From Hemileia vastatrix (Eukaryota > Basidiomycota > Pucciniomycetes > Pucciniales > Zaghouaniaceae), in contig JASXTE010000010.1 in NCBI GenBank assembly GCA_030280995.1, positions 23,444,823-23,508,822 on the forward strand: 64,000 nucleotides of DNA, given 5' to 3'. The notes beneath the pieces were generated by a model that saw only the letters and a program-made list of their open reading frames with translations, was not told where the DNA came from and ran no database searches. Each line of letters begins with the position of its first letter. The first letter of the stretch is position 1. This document shows, piece by piece, positions 1 to 9,512 of this stretch. Made by a program: the position numbers and the translations under genes.

Positions 1-60
1 TCAAGTTTGTGGCTTTCTTTTTGTGGTGTGAAATGCCTTTTAAATAATTACAAATTTTTA

Positions 61-93
61 ACTTTGATGCCCCCTAATAGGGGGTATCAAAGT
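61..93. repeat. Short perfect-looking hairpin
   Basis: Two arms beginning ACTTTGAT and ending ATCAAAGT enclose CCCCC and GGGGG around a TAATA loop. There is one G/T mismatch. The hairpin stands alone in AT-rich sequence and may be a remnant of a small foldback element. No function can be read from it. Confidence 0.6.
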
Positions 94-110
94 TGACCAA
101 TCCACAATTA

Positions 111-258
111 GGGATCAGGAATTATTTTTCCAGGGATCAGACATTATTAATTGCAGATAATTCTTATCCACCAGCTCCAGGGCTAGTGGATAAGGAATCC
201 ACAATAATGCATTATCCCACCTCTTATAACCCAATTTCCATTCCTAATTCCTGATCCC
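111..258. repeat. MITE-like foldback element
   Basis: The ends are exact inverted copies, GGGATCAGGAATT at the left and AATTCCTGATCCC at the right. The interior also folds, with CTTATCCAC and GTGGATAAG forming a central stem. The whole 148 bp can form one long imperfect hairpin, as non-autonomous DNA transposons do. I could not find a convincing target duplication in the flanks, so the superfamily is unassigned. Confidence 0.55.
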
Positions 259-539
259 AAACTCATCACCTCCATGATGGATTTTTAAGAAAGTCACATG
301 ACTTATAATTGCTGATGCCATCCTTAAGTCTTTTCTCACTCTATGCTACTTATTTTTAGTGGCAAACACTTAAAGTTTTTTTCTATCTACACACCCCAAC
401 TGCACATTTGGTGGTAAACTCCCACTTCCCTCATCACATAAGCCTTCCACCGACAACTATGAAGCACCTCTCTACTAGGTAGCTACTTCACTCAACTATG
501 AATGCTATCACTTTAATTTAGTTCTTTACTATAAAACAG

Positions 540-1231
540 ACTCTGATTTGGAAGATTCTTTAGCCTATATGTCTTTTCTTTCCAAAAAGCATTACATAAA
601 CCCTCGAGGGCAAAATCTTCATCATGATCCAAGATATGATCTCGGCTCCATTCTCAACATTCCTCAACTATTTCAAAAATCTTGAAATTCTTTCTTAAAA
701 ATTTATCAACTTATCTCCAAACATCCTATATTTCATAACAATTCTCAAAATAAACAGTGTTATCCTGCTATTCAACTTGCTGTTGCACTATGTTGCTTTG
801 TCTCAAATGGAAATGGTGCTGCTGTAAGATGTTTGGAAAATCTCTTTACCATAGGATATGGGACGGTGATATTATCCACCAAGCACTTTATGATTGCCAT
901 CCTTTCCCTCAAGTCTCAAACATTTGCTTTGCCAACTCCACAACTGCGACTTGAATCCTCTCAAGTAATGCAAGCTGAAGGTTTCCCTGGATGTGTAGGA
1001 TTTGTTGATGGCACGACTATACCTTTGAGTCAAAAGCCTGCTTATGATGGCAACCATTATTTTGATTGCAAAAAACGTTTTCTTCAAAATGTTCTCCAAT
1101 TTCACATCTTTCATAAACTGACTTTTTATCTCCTTTCTTGATACTCTATTGCTTTTCAACTTGTATGGATGTCAATAAAAATTTATTGCTTTTCATAGTG
1201 GCTGCCCCAGCTCATGTCATGACTCTTCCGT
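540..1231 (+). pseudogene. PIF/Harbinger (HARBI1-like) transposase, 5' part
   Basis: This is the front part of a DDE_4/HARBI1-type nuclease, read across several frames. Visible pieces, in order, are a helix-turn-helix-like segment (AVALCCFVSNGNGAAVRC then GYGTVILSTK), a first catalytic region GFVDGTTIPL, and near the end the IAFHSGCPSSCHDSSV block that carries the second catalytic Asp of this family. Stops and frame changes lie between them, so it is dead. A gypsy-like LTR begins at 1232 and cuts the gene; the reading frame resumes at 14611 after the CCGT duplication. Expected role in an intact relative: cut-and-paste transposition. N-terminal limit is approximate. Confidence 0.75.
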
Positions 1232-2339
1232 TGTGGTAGCCTAAATTTTAGTATGGCACCTAAGTACGTAAATGGAGTTATTACGGCATGCAAGATTGGT
1301 GTTATTATTTTTATATAAAAGGGTTTTATTTAATTTATTTGAGTTTTAAATATGAAGAAATTGGTCACGAGAAAATGCCTACACAAAACAATTTATTTTA
1401 CTGAGAAAACTTATTTTTATGGTCTGAAAAGTTTATAAGTATCAAGTCGAGTCACTCAAGAACCTTGGGAAATTTTTCCAGAATTTTTACTATTTTTCTT
1501 ATATTTTTAAATGAATTTTAAAGTTTTATAGAAATATTTACGTTTCCAGAAATTACTTAACTTTGATGAATTTTCACGGGGTAATTAGAGCTGCGCAGAC
1601 TACGAAAATTAGTTTGGAATATAAAGGGGAAGTAGCTCTATCATGTGTAATTTTTCTAGATTTTTTATTATAGTTTTTAAGGCTCTAATTGAGTCCGGAA
1701 GTCCGGACAGACTCCATACGGACTCCGCTTTGACTCCGTATGGGCTCCGGATTGACTCTGGGAGAGCTCTGGAGGGGGAAACTTAGGCACGTGACTAGGA
1801 ATACTTAAGCGCCTCTCAAACTCAAAATTGAAGGGGGAATACATCATACAGCTTAATCATTAACCACCACGGTCTTATTTTTTATTACTCAACAAATTAA
1901 ATAAATTTGTAATACCCTTATAACTTTAATTTTATATATAACATTTTAGAAATACTACTCAACAATTTAAATCACACTTCATACAGGGTATCTTTAGAAA
2001 GGTCTTCATCACTGGGACTTGATTATTGCTGTCTCATAAAAATTCAAATTATTATAAAAACATAAAAGTCAATCTTTTCAGATCTTTCACTGGTACACCT
2101 TAATTGTTGTTATCAGTATTTCTTTTATCAACAGCCACTTTCTTTAAATCTCAATAAGCGTTAATTATTTTAGAGTTTCATTATTTTCATCAATCAGATC
2201 CAAGTAGATTGGTTAGCTTAGTGATTTAGAATTCCCATTTTGTTATTTTTATTGGAAGGACAGGGTTTTCAGCTAAATCCACATATCTCCTCCAGATTCT
2301 GCTTACAGCAAGGCGACTGTAAGAGTTTACCTTACCATA
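1232..2339 (+). repeat. gypsy-A 5' LTR
   Basis: The start is fixed by the TGTGGTAG terminus shared with the 3' LTR, and by the polypurine tract that abuts that copy. The end is fixed by the last shared bases CTTACCATA. The LTR is AT-rich except for a CCG/CGG-rich block at about 1691-1771. It should carry the promoter and polyadenylation signals; I could not place the start site of transcription. Confidence 0.92.
1691..1771 (+). promoter_or_regulatory. CCG/CGG-rich repeat block in the LTR
   Basis: Within an AT-rich LTR this stretch holds TCCGGA twice (separated by AG), ATACGGACTCCG, GACTCCGTATGGGCTCCG and an AGAGCTCT palindrome. It repeats a loose unit built on GACTCCGTA. The same block recurs in the 3' LTR (about 13962-14043). 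The gypsy-B LTR has a rearranged version with repeated GCTCCGTAC (about 54138-54212). Repeated short units in an LTR often bind transcription factors. CGG triplets are the usual target of Zn2Cys6 proteins, but binding here is inference. Confidence 0.45.
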
Positions 2340-2341
2340 GT

Positions 2342-2358
2342 TGGCGCCCAACGTGGGG
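2342..2358 (+). other. gypsy-A primer-binding site
   Basis: TGGCGCCCAACGTGGGG begins two bases after the LTR. The TGG start pairs with a tRNA 3' CCA end. The related gypsy-B has the same site with one G-to-A change at 54770-54786. I have not assigned the primer tRNA. Confidence 0.85.
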
Positions 2359-2410
2359 TTCGATTTCTCTAGCTTTCTTTAAAGACTTACTTGGATCAAG
2401 AACGTTCTTA

Positions 2411-2472
2411 GCCTGCAAGAGGCTTATTTTCTGGAACTCTAATTGTATATTTGTTATTGGCCTGCAAGAGGC
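2411..2472 (+). other. Paired leader hairpins between primer site and gag
   Basis: GCCTGCAAGAGGC occurs at 2411-2423 and again at 2460-2472, 49 bases apart. Each forms a 4-bp GCCT/AGGC stem with a five-base loop. Gypsy-B keeps both at the same 49-base spacing (54837-54849 and 54886-54898), with loops GCAAG and GAAAG. The position, downstream of the primer site and just before gag, is where retroelement packaging or dimerisation signals usually lie. That role is inferred. Confidence 0.6.
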
Positions 2473-2515
2473 TTGTTATTTTATCGATTGTTAACGCTTT
2501 TCATTACTTATTGGG

Positions 2516-5125
2516 ATGTCTTCTTCTGTTGTTGCTTCTGGATCTTCTAACCCTCTTACTCCCTCAGTTAGAATTGTTTCTTGGGATGGCCCAAAGTTTG
2601 ATGGGGAGGAGGTTAAATGGTTCATTAGCAGGTATGAAGCTGCTGCTGCTGTTGATGGTGCTTCTCATGTGGATATGGTGAAGCAAGTTAGGTTTTTTAT
2701 TGCTGATAGGGAGGTGGAAAAAGAGGTTATTGCTATGCAGGAATTCAAGTACAAGGATTGGGTTAAGCCTTCTAAAGCTATGGTTGATAGATGGGGTGTT
2801 AGGTTTACTATGATGGACCTCAATAAAATTGTTGGAGACTGGCAAGCAAAAGGTGGAGTTTCTTCTATGGCTGACTTCAAAAAACTCTGTGTTCAGTTTG
2901 ATGAAGTGGTGGAATATCTCATATTGGTGGATGAGTTAGTGCATGAGAATCAAGCAAAAGATTTGTTTTGGACAGCATGCAGCAGGGATATTTGTATGGA
3001 CGTCTTGAAGGATCTTTCAAGAAAAGATTTGATGAAGGAACTGCCTAATGGTGAGCAGAAACTGCCGGCTCTGGAGGTTATCAAAGAGAACATTCAGGCC
3101 CATCTCAAGTTGTTAGCATTGGACAAATATCAAGAGTCCTGCACTCAATATGTTAGCAAGGTTAGCAAAGTTTTGGCCGAAAACAACGATATTATGGTCA
3201 AAGTCCAGGAGGCCAAGAAGGCACAAATGGGATTACCTGCTGCTAAAGTGGAGGGCAATGTAGATAATAAGATGGTCGATAATTTGGCCGATTTAACTAA
3301 ACAGTTAAAAATATTTGTTCAAGATACACAGAAGGCTAACAAGGCCCCAATCGCTTCTTCGTCGACGTCGACTTCTTATCAGTCCAGAGGTTATGAACGT
3401 CGAAATTATAATGGCAATAATAATGGTAACCGCTTCCCAGGCAATGGGAGAAATGGTGGGAATGGTGGTAGTAGTTATAGAGGTGGCTATGATGAGCCAA
3501 AGGTGTGCTCCTATTGTAATAGGAGGGGGCACAGAGCAACAGTTTGTTTTGCTCTTGATAAGGATATGGATGCTGGGCGAGTTTTATTTGATGGTAAAGT
3601 TTATAAATTTCCTGATGGTTCGTTCATCAAGCCCAGTGATGGACAGTCTCCTTCTGATTTGGTCAGAAGAAGTTTAACGGCTGAAAGGAGAGCCAGATTT
3701 GAAGAGGTGACGGATGAAGATGTTAATGCCAAGAGTGGCAAAAATGGTAATGGTAATGGTGGTAAAGCTGACAAAGGTAAAGAGAAAGAGGTCAGTAAAG
3801 CCACATTTTCTACTTCATTTGGTGGTTTAGAGCTGGCGACGGTTGCCCAGGTGGAGGGTAGCTGTATGGCTGGCGAATACGATGTTAATGCTGCTAGAAG
3901 AGCAGCTGCTACTAAGGCGAAGAGTAGCATTCAGAGCCAATTGAGGGCTTATCCTGGCAAGGCCAATAACAAAGTGAACCCTTACTCTAAGGACAAGAAT
4001 TCTAGCGCTCAAACTGCCGCCAACAAATTGAACCCTTACTCTAAGGAAGAATTATATAAAATGCAGAAGGGGATTGCTGATATGGGGCCCCCTAGTTATG
4101 GCAAGTTTGATTTAAATTGTGAGCCTATGCCAGAGGATGATTCGGATTCTGAGGAGGACGTACCGTTGGCGTCTTTACCCAGACCAAGTTTTAGCGGTCC
4201 CATCCCAATGGAGGGTGTGAGAAGGACTAGCGATGGATCAGGATTAGTGCAAGAAGCTGGTGACGGAGTTAGGGTTATAGAAAGTGAAGATGTTATTATG
4301 GGGGGTGAAGATGGCTCGGTTGGACCTCAAGAGGTACCCAGGGCCAAGGTTGTTAAATCAAAGGTCCAGTATGAGCGGCCAGTAGTTTCTGGTCAAGCTA
4401 ATGCGATGGACGCAGTTTTGAATAGGGTGAATCAACTGAAGATTCCCTTATCTTTGGGGGAGTTATTTACGATTAGTCCGGCACTTTCTGAAAAGCAAAA
4501 GAAGCATTTGACGAGGCGTCGGGTTTCCACTGGTGAGGTGGAATATATTTGTGAAAATGCTGAAAAGTTTGGGGAAGATGTAGATACACATTTTTCCGCT
4601 CCCCTGGGTTACCTGTTGGTAACTCTTAATGGTAAAGAAGTAAAGGCCTTGGTCGATTCAGGGTCTCAAATTAATTTAATTTCATTGGAGCAAGCGAAGA
4701 GTATAGGCTTGCCAATTAAAAGTGGAACTGGGGGAAACCTCAGAGGCATTGGAGGGCATGCAACCGAGCTGATGGGTACAGCTGAGCATGTCAGGTTAGG
4801 CATTGGTGGATCTGTTGGTAAGGTTCACTTTTATGTGGCCAGAGGAGCAGTCAAAACTGTTCTTGGTGGTCCTTTTTTGATGGATTTTGAGGCCAGGATA
4901 GGGTATCAAGCTGGCATGGGGATTAGTTTGGAGATCACTGGTGAAGATATGCGGAGGTTACATATGCGGTTAGCACCTCCTGGAGATGAAGGTTGGGAAA
5001 CACGGCCAGGGATTAATACTCTGTTCCAGTGTTGTGTTTGCACCAAGAAGCGGCATATAAAACGGACGGCTTCTGGCAAATTATGTTTGTTGGAAAGGGA
5101 TGAATGCCCTCATTTTTTGGGGTAG
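2516..5125 (+). CDS. gag-pr: gypsy-A Gag-protease polyprotein (869 aa)
   Basis: The first Met follows the leader hairpins and opens an uninterrupted 869-codon frame. Residues about 15-270 are the capsid-like Gag region. A Gly/Asn-rich linker leads to a zinc knuckle, C331-x2-C334-x4-H339-x4-C344, expected to bind the genomic RNA. A long charged linker follows. The retropepsin-type protease has LVDSGSQ with the catalytic Asp at 714. The C-terminus is Cys-rich (CCVCTKKR). The stop at 5123-5125 lies six bases after a slippery TTTTTTG, so the pol domains are probably reached by -1 frameshifting. Gypsy-B has a homologous but broken copy. Products would form virus-like particles in the cytoplasm. 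Confidence 0.88.
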   Translation: MSSSVVASGSSNPLTPSVRIVSWDGPKFDGEEVKWFISRYEAAAAVDGASHVDMVKQVRFFIADREVEKEVIAMQEFKYKDWVKPSKAMVDRWGVRFTMMDLNKIVGDWQAKGGVSSMADFKKLCVQFDEVVEYLILVDELVHENQAKDLFWTACSRDICMDVLKDLSRKDLMKELPNGEQKLPALEVIKENIQAHLKLLALDKYQESCTQYVSKVSKVLAENNDIMVKVQEAKKAQMGLPAAKVEGNVDNKMVDNLADLTKQLKIFVQDTQKANKAPIASSSTSTSYQSRGYERRNYNGNNNGNRFPGNGRNGGNGGSSYRGGYDEPKVCSYCNRRGHRATVCFALDKDMDAGRVLFDGKVYKFPDGSFIKPSDGQSPSDLVRRSLTAERRARFEEVTDEDVNAKSGKNGNGNGGKADKGKEKEVSKATFSTSFGGLELATVAQVEGSCMAGEYDVNAARRAAATKAKSSIQSQLRAYPGKANNKVNPYSKDKNSSAQTAANKLNPYSKEELYKMQKGIADMGPPSYGKFDLNCEPMPEDDSDSEEDVPLASLPRPSFSGPIPMEGVRRTSDGSGLVQEAGDGVRVIESEDVIMGGEDGSVGPQEVPRAKVVKSKVQYERPVVSGQANAMDAVLNRVNQLKIPLSLGELFTISPALSEKQKKHLTRRRVSTGEVEYICENAEKFGEDVDTHFSAPLGYLLVTLNGKEVKALVDSGSQINLISLEQAKSIGLPIKSGTGGNLRGIGGHATELMGTAEHVRLGIGGSVGKVHFYVARGAVKTVLGGPFLMDFEARIGYQAGMGISLEITGEDMRRLHMRLAPPGDEGWETRPGINTLFQCCVCTKKRHIKRTASGKLCLLERDECPHFLG

Positions 5126-6411
5126 CTGGGGCTGATCACTCTAATGTTGTAATCTCTCCTCAGGATGAGATCCCGGATTGCAATAGGTCAGCTCACTTGG
5201 AGATAATTCAAGTGGATTCTCAATTATTTTCTGTTAATATTACTTTGGAGTGCAAATACGTTTTGGACTTTTCTATATGTTTATTGGATTTACCCGGTTT
5301 TTCTATTAAATTTAAAAATGGTAAAAAAGGCAAAATGGGCCAAATTAGGTTGGATAAAAATCGGAAGGGTATGTTTCCGGACCTCCAGCAAGAGGTTAAA
5401 CTGCAAAAATCGCATCAAAATACGATTAAAAATCTTGGTATAATTAAAACACAAAAAAATAACTTATGTGAAAATGTTATTCTGGACCTCCAGCAAGAGG
5501 TTAAACTGCAATTATCTCCTTCTATTTTGGACCTCCAGCAAGACGGTAAACTGCGAAAATCTTATCAAAGTCCAATAAAAAATCTCAGTATAATTAAAAC
5601 TCAAAAAAATAATTTTTGTGAAAATTCAATTCCGGTCCTCCAACAAGAGGTTAAACTGCCAGCTTTCTTCACGGGTGATTTACTGTTGGATAAGGGAAGC
5701 AAAGGTGTTGGAAAATCTGTTTATAAATTAGACAAGGGAAAGGAGAAAAGGGTAAAATTTAAAAATGAAATAAAATATTTTTCTAATTTTTCTTATTCCG
5801 ATTCTGAAGATGAAGAAGATTCATTTAATGAAATTTTAAATGGCGATACAAAAGTAAATGTTTTACCTCAAGTTTATTTAGATGTGGATTCAGCCAAATA
5901 TAAGAAAGTAGCAAATAAAAATCGACCTATTAATGAACCGCTACCTGCCGAATTAAATCCACCCTTGAGAAGACCAAGGTTATCAAGAGATCCTTATGAA
6001 AGTCCCTTGGTAAAGAATCCGCCTGAATTTTCTGAGACGTCAAGAATCACTTTTGAGAGGCTGGGTGTTGTTAATTTTGGACCTGATGGTTGGTTGTCTG
6101 GGGAAGAGAAGAAGTTGTTGTTGGATGTGATGGTCAAGCGAGAGAAGGCCATTGCTTTTGTAGAAGAGGAGAGGGGTGTGTTGAAGCATTCCTATGGGGA
6201 GCCTTACAAGATTCCTGTGGTATGTCATGAACCGTGGCAGCAGAAAACGATTCCTATTCCGGCTGCATTAAAAGAAGCCTATATTGAAGTTGTCAGAAAC
6301 GGATACGCACTGGACTGTATGAGCAATCAACGTCAAGTTATTCTAGTCCGGTATTTTGTATCAAGAAACCGAATGGCAAGCTTAGAGTTGTTCATGATCT
6401 TAGGGAATTAA
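5104..6411 (+). CDS. pol: gypsy-A Pol, N-terminal linker to start of RT
   Basis: This frame is -1 relative to gag and overlaps its last 22 bases, so translation most likely enters at the slippery site and not at the Met at 5104. Residues about 90-190 hold a repeated peptide of the form DLQQEVKL, encoded by four copies of the hairpin-TAAACTG motif (5382, 5487, 5532, 5637). An acidic stretch (SDSEDEEDS) and then a conserved segment (LRRPRLSRDPYESPL) shared with gypsy-B precede RT. The true RT entry (CIKKPNGKLRV) is in another frame from about 6320, so a small indel near 6290-6320 breaks this copy. The linker has no recognised domain. Confidence 0.7.
   Translation: MPSFFGVAGADHSNVVISPQDEIPDCNRSAHLEIIQVDSQLFSVNITLECKYVLDFSICLLDLPGFSIKFKNGKKGKMGQIRLDKNRKGMFPDLQQEVKLQKSHQNTIKNLGIIKTQKNNLCENVILDLQQEVKLQLSPSILDLQQDGKLRKSYQSPIKNLSIIKTQKNNFCENSIPVLQQEVKLPAFFTGDLLLDKGSKGVGKSVYKLDKGKEKRVKFKNEIKYFSNFSYSDSEDEEDSFNEILNGDTKVNVLPQVYLDVDSAKYKKVANKNRPINEPLPAELNPPLRRPRLSRDPYESPLVKNPPEFSETSRITFERLGVVNFGPDGWLSGEEKKLLLDVMVKREKAIAFVEEERGVLKHSYGEPYKIPVVCHEPWQQKTIPIPAALKEAYIEVVRNGYALDCMSNQRQVILVRYFVSRNRMASLELFMILGN
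5113..5163 (+). promoter_or_regulatory. -1 programmed ribosomal frameshift signal
   Basis: TTTTTTG at 5113-5119 is read in the Gag frame as T TTT TTG, the X XXY YYZ form. It is followed by GGG and the gag stop TAG. After a 6-base spacer, CTGGGG (5126-5131) can pair with CCTCAG (5158-5163), with one G-U pair. The pol frame continues after a -1 slip. Gypsy-B keeps TTTTTTG (57511-57517), the same spacer and the stem, where the pair is CTGGGG/CCCCAG, so the G-U pair is replaced by G-C. This supports selection on the structure. Confidence 0.75.
5382..5658 (+). repeat. Hairpin-TAAACTG motif, pol-coding copies 1-4
   Basis: Copies start at 5382, 5487, 5532 and 5637. The form is CCTC, six bases, GAGG, then TTAAACTG. 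CCTC and GAGG can pair as a 4-bp stem. The copy at 5532 has two changes that break the stem. All four lie in the same codon phase and encode L-Q-Q-E/D-x-K-L. Confidence 0.8.
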
Positions 6412-8207
6412 ATAGGGTTACAATAAAGGATGCTGGGATACCGCCTAGTGCTGAGGAGTTTGTTGAAGCGTTTGCAGGGAGAGTGTGTTATGGTTTGGGA
6501 GATATTATGGGTGGATATGATGAGAGAGAGTTACATCCGGACTCAAGGCCTCTCACTACATTTGATACGTCACTTGGACGTTTACAGTTAACAAGATTAC
6601 CTCAAGGAGCAACAAATTTGGTTGCAGTTTATCAAGCTCAGATGGCTTGGATCCTTCAAGACGAAATTCCACAATATGCTGGAATCTTTATAGATGATGG
6701 AGGAATTAAGGGACCAACAACCGACTATGATAACCAGGTGTTGGAAGAGAATCCCGGGATATGCAAATTCATTTGGGAGTTTGCAATTACATTAGAAAGA
6801 ATCTTGTTTAGAATTGAAGAGGCTGGTTTAACTATTTCAGGTTTGAAATTTTTATGTTGTGTGCCAGCCTTAGAAATATTAGGCCATGGGGTATGTAGAG
6901 AGGGTAGGATTATGTCCAAGAAGAAAGTTAACAAAATTCAGTCCTGGCCAAGACCCAAGAATACGACCGAAGTCAGAGGGTTTTTAGGCGTTTGCGTATA
7001 TGTTAGAATGTTTATTAAGGACTTTTCTTCATTGGCAGCTCCATTGAGATGGTTAACAAGAAAGGATGCAGACTGGGAGTGGGATGAAGAGTGTGAGAAG
7101 GCGTTTGTGAAGTTGAAGGAGGTTGTAGGGAAGGATTTAGTCCTGCACAAGTTGGATTATGGAAAAGAAGCTGGAAGAATTTATTTAGCAGTTGATTCAA
7201 GTCAGGTTGCAGCTGGGGCGGTTTTGTCTCAGATGGATAAAGCTGGTTACATCAGGCCAGTTAGGTATGAATCTGTAGTATTTACTGAGGTCGAATCAAG
7301 ATATTCTCAACCAAAATTGGAATTATGTGGTGTGGCAAAAATACTGAAGAAACTTCAGCATATTTTGTGGGGGCAACATTTTGAGTTGCAAGTGGATGCG
7401 AAATCGTTAATCCAGATGATTAATTCCCCAAGTTTACCGAACGCACCCATGACGAGATGGGTAGCTTTTATTCAACATTTTTTGTTTAATTTAGTTCATA
7501 AGCCTGGCAAAACTTTTACTATGCCAGATGGTTTATCAAGGAGACCACCCACTGAAGAAGATTCAGACTCAGAAGAGTTCGATGAAGATATACCTATTAT
7601 CAAAGCCAGCACTAAAGGAGCTGAAGACTTTCCATACCTCCCCCATGAGGTTAAACTGGCAGGACTATTGTGTTTAGATTATGGTGATGATAACCTCCAC
7701 CAAGAGGATAAACTGGAAAATAGTTTTTATGTTAATAAAGGTGTTGGAAAAGGTGTAGATAAATTCGGTAGAAAGGAGGTAGAAGAAGATGTGGTGTATG
7801 TAGAGGAAGATGGATTAGTAGTGTGGGATAGTAGTAAATTAAGGAATGGTGTATATGTTGGAGAATTAGAGAATTTAAATAAAAAGGTGGATAAAGAGAA
7901 AGAGGTATCTTTGAATACGGTTTACGAAGGATCCAAAGGTTCAGAAGAAAAACGTCAACATAGCTCGATTAAAGATTTATTTAGGGGTCAAAGATTATTG
8001 GCTCATTCATGTGCAGGTGATATTGGTGATAGAGAAGTCCCTATTGATGTTATATTAATTGATTTTCAAGATGAAGTCTGGGGTCAGACTGGTTTTTATT
8101 TTTTGTTAGTCAAATATTTGTTGACTTTAGAGAGGCCAGAAGAGTGTGAAGACGATGAATGGGTGGCTATCAAGAGGAAGTCATCTACGTTTTACCTATC
8201 TGGCTGA
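6412..8207 (+). pseudogene. pol: gypsy-A reverse transcriptase and RNase H
   Basis: In the frame running to 8207, RT shows LGDIMGGYDE with the first catalytic Asp, then LTRLPQGATN and the active site GIFIDDGG (FIDD in place of the usual YVDD or YIDD, both Asp kept). RNase H follows: AVDSSQVAAGAVLS, LELCGV and VDAKSL give Asp, Glu and Asp. A variable acidic C-terminal stretch contains two more hairpin-motif peptides (LPHEVKL and LHQEDKL, at 7637 and 7694). The frame is separated from the upstream linker by an indel and closed by TGA at 8205-8207, after which the same frame continues into integrase. Confidence 0.82.
7637..7716 (+). repeat. Hairpin-TAAACTG motif, pol-coding copies 5-6
   Basis: CCTCCCCCATGAGGTTAAAC begins at 7637 and CCTCCACCAAGAGGATAAAC at 7694, each followed by TGG. 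Both keep the CCTC/GAGG stem and the same codon phase as the copies 2 kb upstream, although they lie in another part of pol. Confidence 0.8.
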
Positions 8208-9374
8208 CGTTTAATGAGGAGAAGGTATCCAAATCCTCAAGTAGTTATAACTCAAGAGAAGGGGCAAGAATTAGTTTTGAAATCACTGCATGAAGATCTC
8301 GGGCATAGAGGCGTTGGAGAAACGTTTAGAAGAATTTCTGATTGATTCTGGTGGCCTGGCATGAAGATGGCTGTTAAACAGTGGGTTCAGTCATGCGAAG
8401 AATGTCAAAGACGAAGTTATTTAAGGCCAAAAGAACCTGGACGCACGACTGGTGAATATATGCTCTTTGGGAGAGTTAGTTTAGATGCCGTTCATATAAA
8501 AGAGGGACGGTATAAATATTTAATTGTGGCCAGAGATGATTTATCTGGTTGGGTAGAGGCAGCGCCTCTTATTAATTTAACTGCCAAAAATGTGGCAGAA
8601 TTTTTTTTGAATAATTGGGTATATAGGTATGGGGTGATGAAGTTGGTAACGGTAGATGGAGGTCCTGAATTTGGGACAGAGTTTAAAGAGGCCGTATTGA
8701 AAGTTGGATCAAAGGTTAGGGTAGCAACCCCATATTATCCTGAAGCTGAAGGCATGGTTGAAAGAGGGCATCAAGTTATTAAGGATGCTTTAGTTAAAAT
8801 GTGTGGGACAAGTGCCGAAAAGTGGAGGCACTATTTACCTTGAGTTTTATTTGCTGATCAAATCACTGCCAAAAGGACGACCAGATTTTCACCTTATGAA
8901 CTTGTTTTTGGACAGAAAGCAGTTTTACCGGTTGATTTAGAAGCTGAATCATATCTTGGAGTTGACTGGGATACGGTCAAAACTACTGAAGAATTATTTT
9001 GTGCAAGAATGATGCAGCTAGAAAAGAAAGAAGAATATTTAGAAAAGGCATATTTGCGGATGATGAAGATCAGAAACCAATCAGTTAGATATTGGGATGA
9101 GCAGTTGGCACATCGATTAAGGAAACGTTTGAACCCAGGAGATATGGTCTTGGTGTATAATAGGAGTTTGGAAAGTCAGTGGGGAAAGATGTTTGCAGAT
9201 AGGTGGAATGGACCATATAAAATCAAGGAGCAAGTTTCCGGCGGTTCATATGTGCTAGAAAAGTTGGATGGTGTAGTATTGAAGAAGAGGGTAGCGGCCA
9301 ATCAAGTGAAACGGTTCTATCCTAGAGGCACCAGGAGTGCCGAAGGATACCTCCGCAACGAGGATAAACTATGA
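8208..9374 (+). pseudogene. pol: gypsy-A integrase
   Basis: The RT frame continues after TGA 8205-8207. An HHCC zinc-binding domain (HEDLGHRG through CEEC) is cut by TGA just before WWPGMK. The DDE core shows SLDAVHIKEG, VTVDGGPEFG and AEGMVERGHQ, with the second Asp and Glu about 35 residues apart. A third TGA follows HYLP. The C-terminal part (residues after LNPGDMVLVYN) resembles the SH3-like DNA-binding end of gypsy integrases. There is no chromodomain. Two of the three stops fall where relatives have Trp, consistent with TGG to TGA changes. The reading frame ends in a hairpin-motif copy (9350). Confidence 0.8.
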
Positions 9375-9512
9375 TATTGACGAAATTTTATGGATACCTC
9401 CGCAATGAGGATAAACTATGATATTGACAAAATTTTATGGATACCTCCGCAATGATGATAAACTATGAAGTTTATAAAAATTTTATCAACCTCCGCAACA
9501 AGGATAAACTAT
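9350..9512 (+). repeat. Hairpin-TAAACTG motif, post-pol tandem copies 7-10
   Basis: Four copies start at 9350, 9397, 9444 and 9490, a regular 46-47-base spacing. The form is CCTCCGCAAYGAGGATAAAC then TATG. The first overlaps the end of pol; the rest lie beyond its stop. The last two have a weakened stem. Confidence 0.85.

Noticed and set aside
3305..3677. Several overlapping frames inside gag, on both strands
   Set aside because: Shadows of the Gly/Asn-rich part of the Gag frame.
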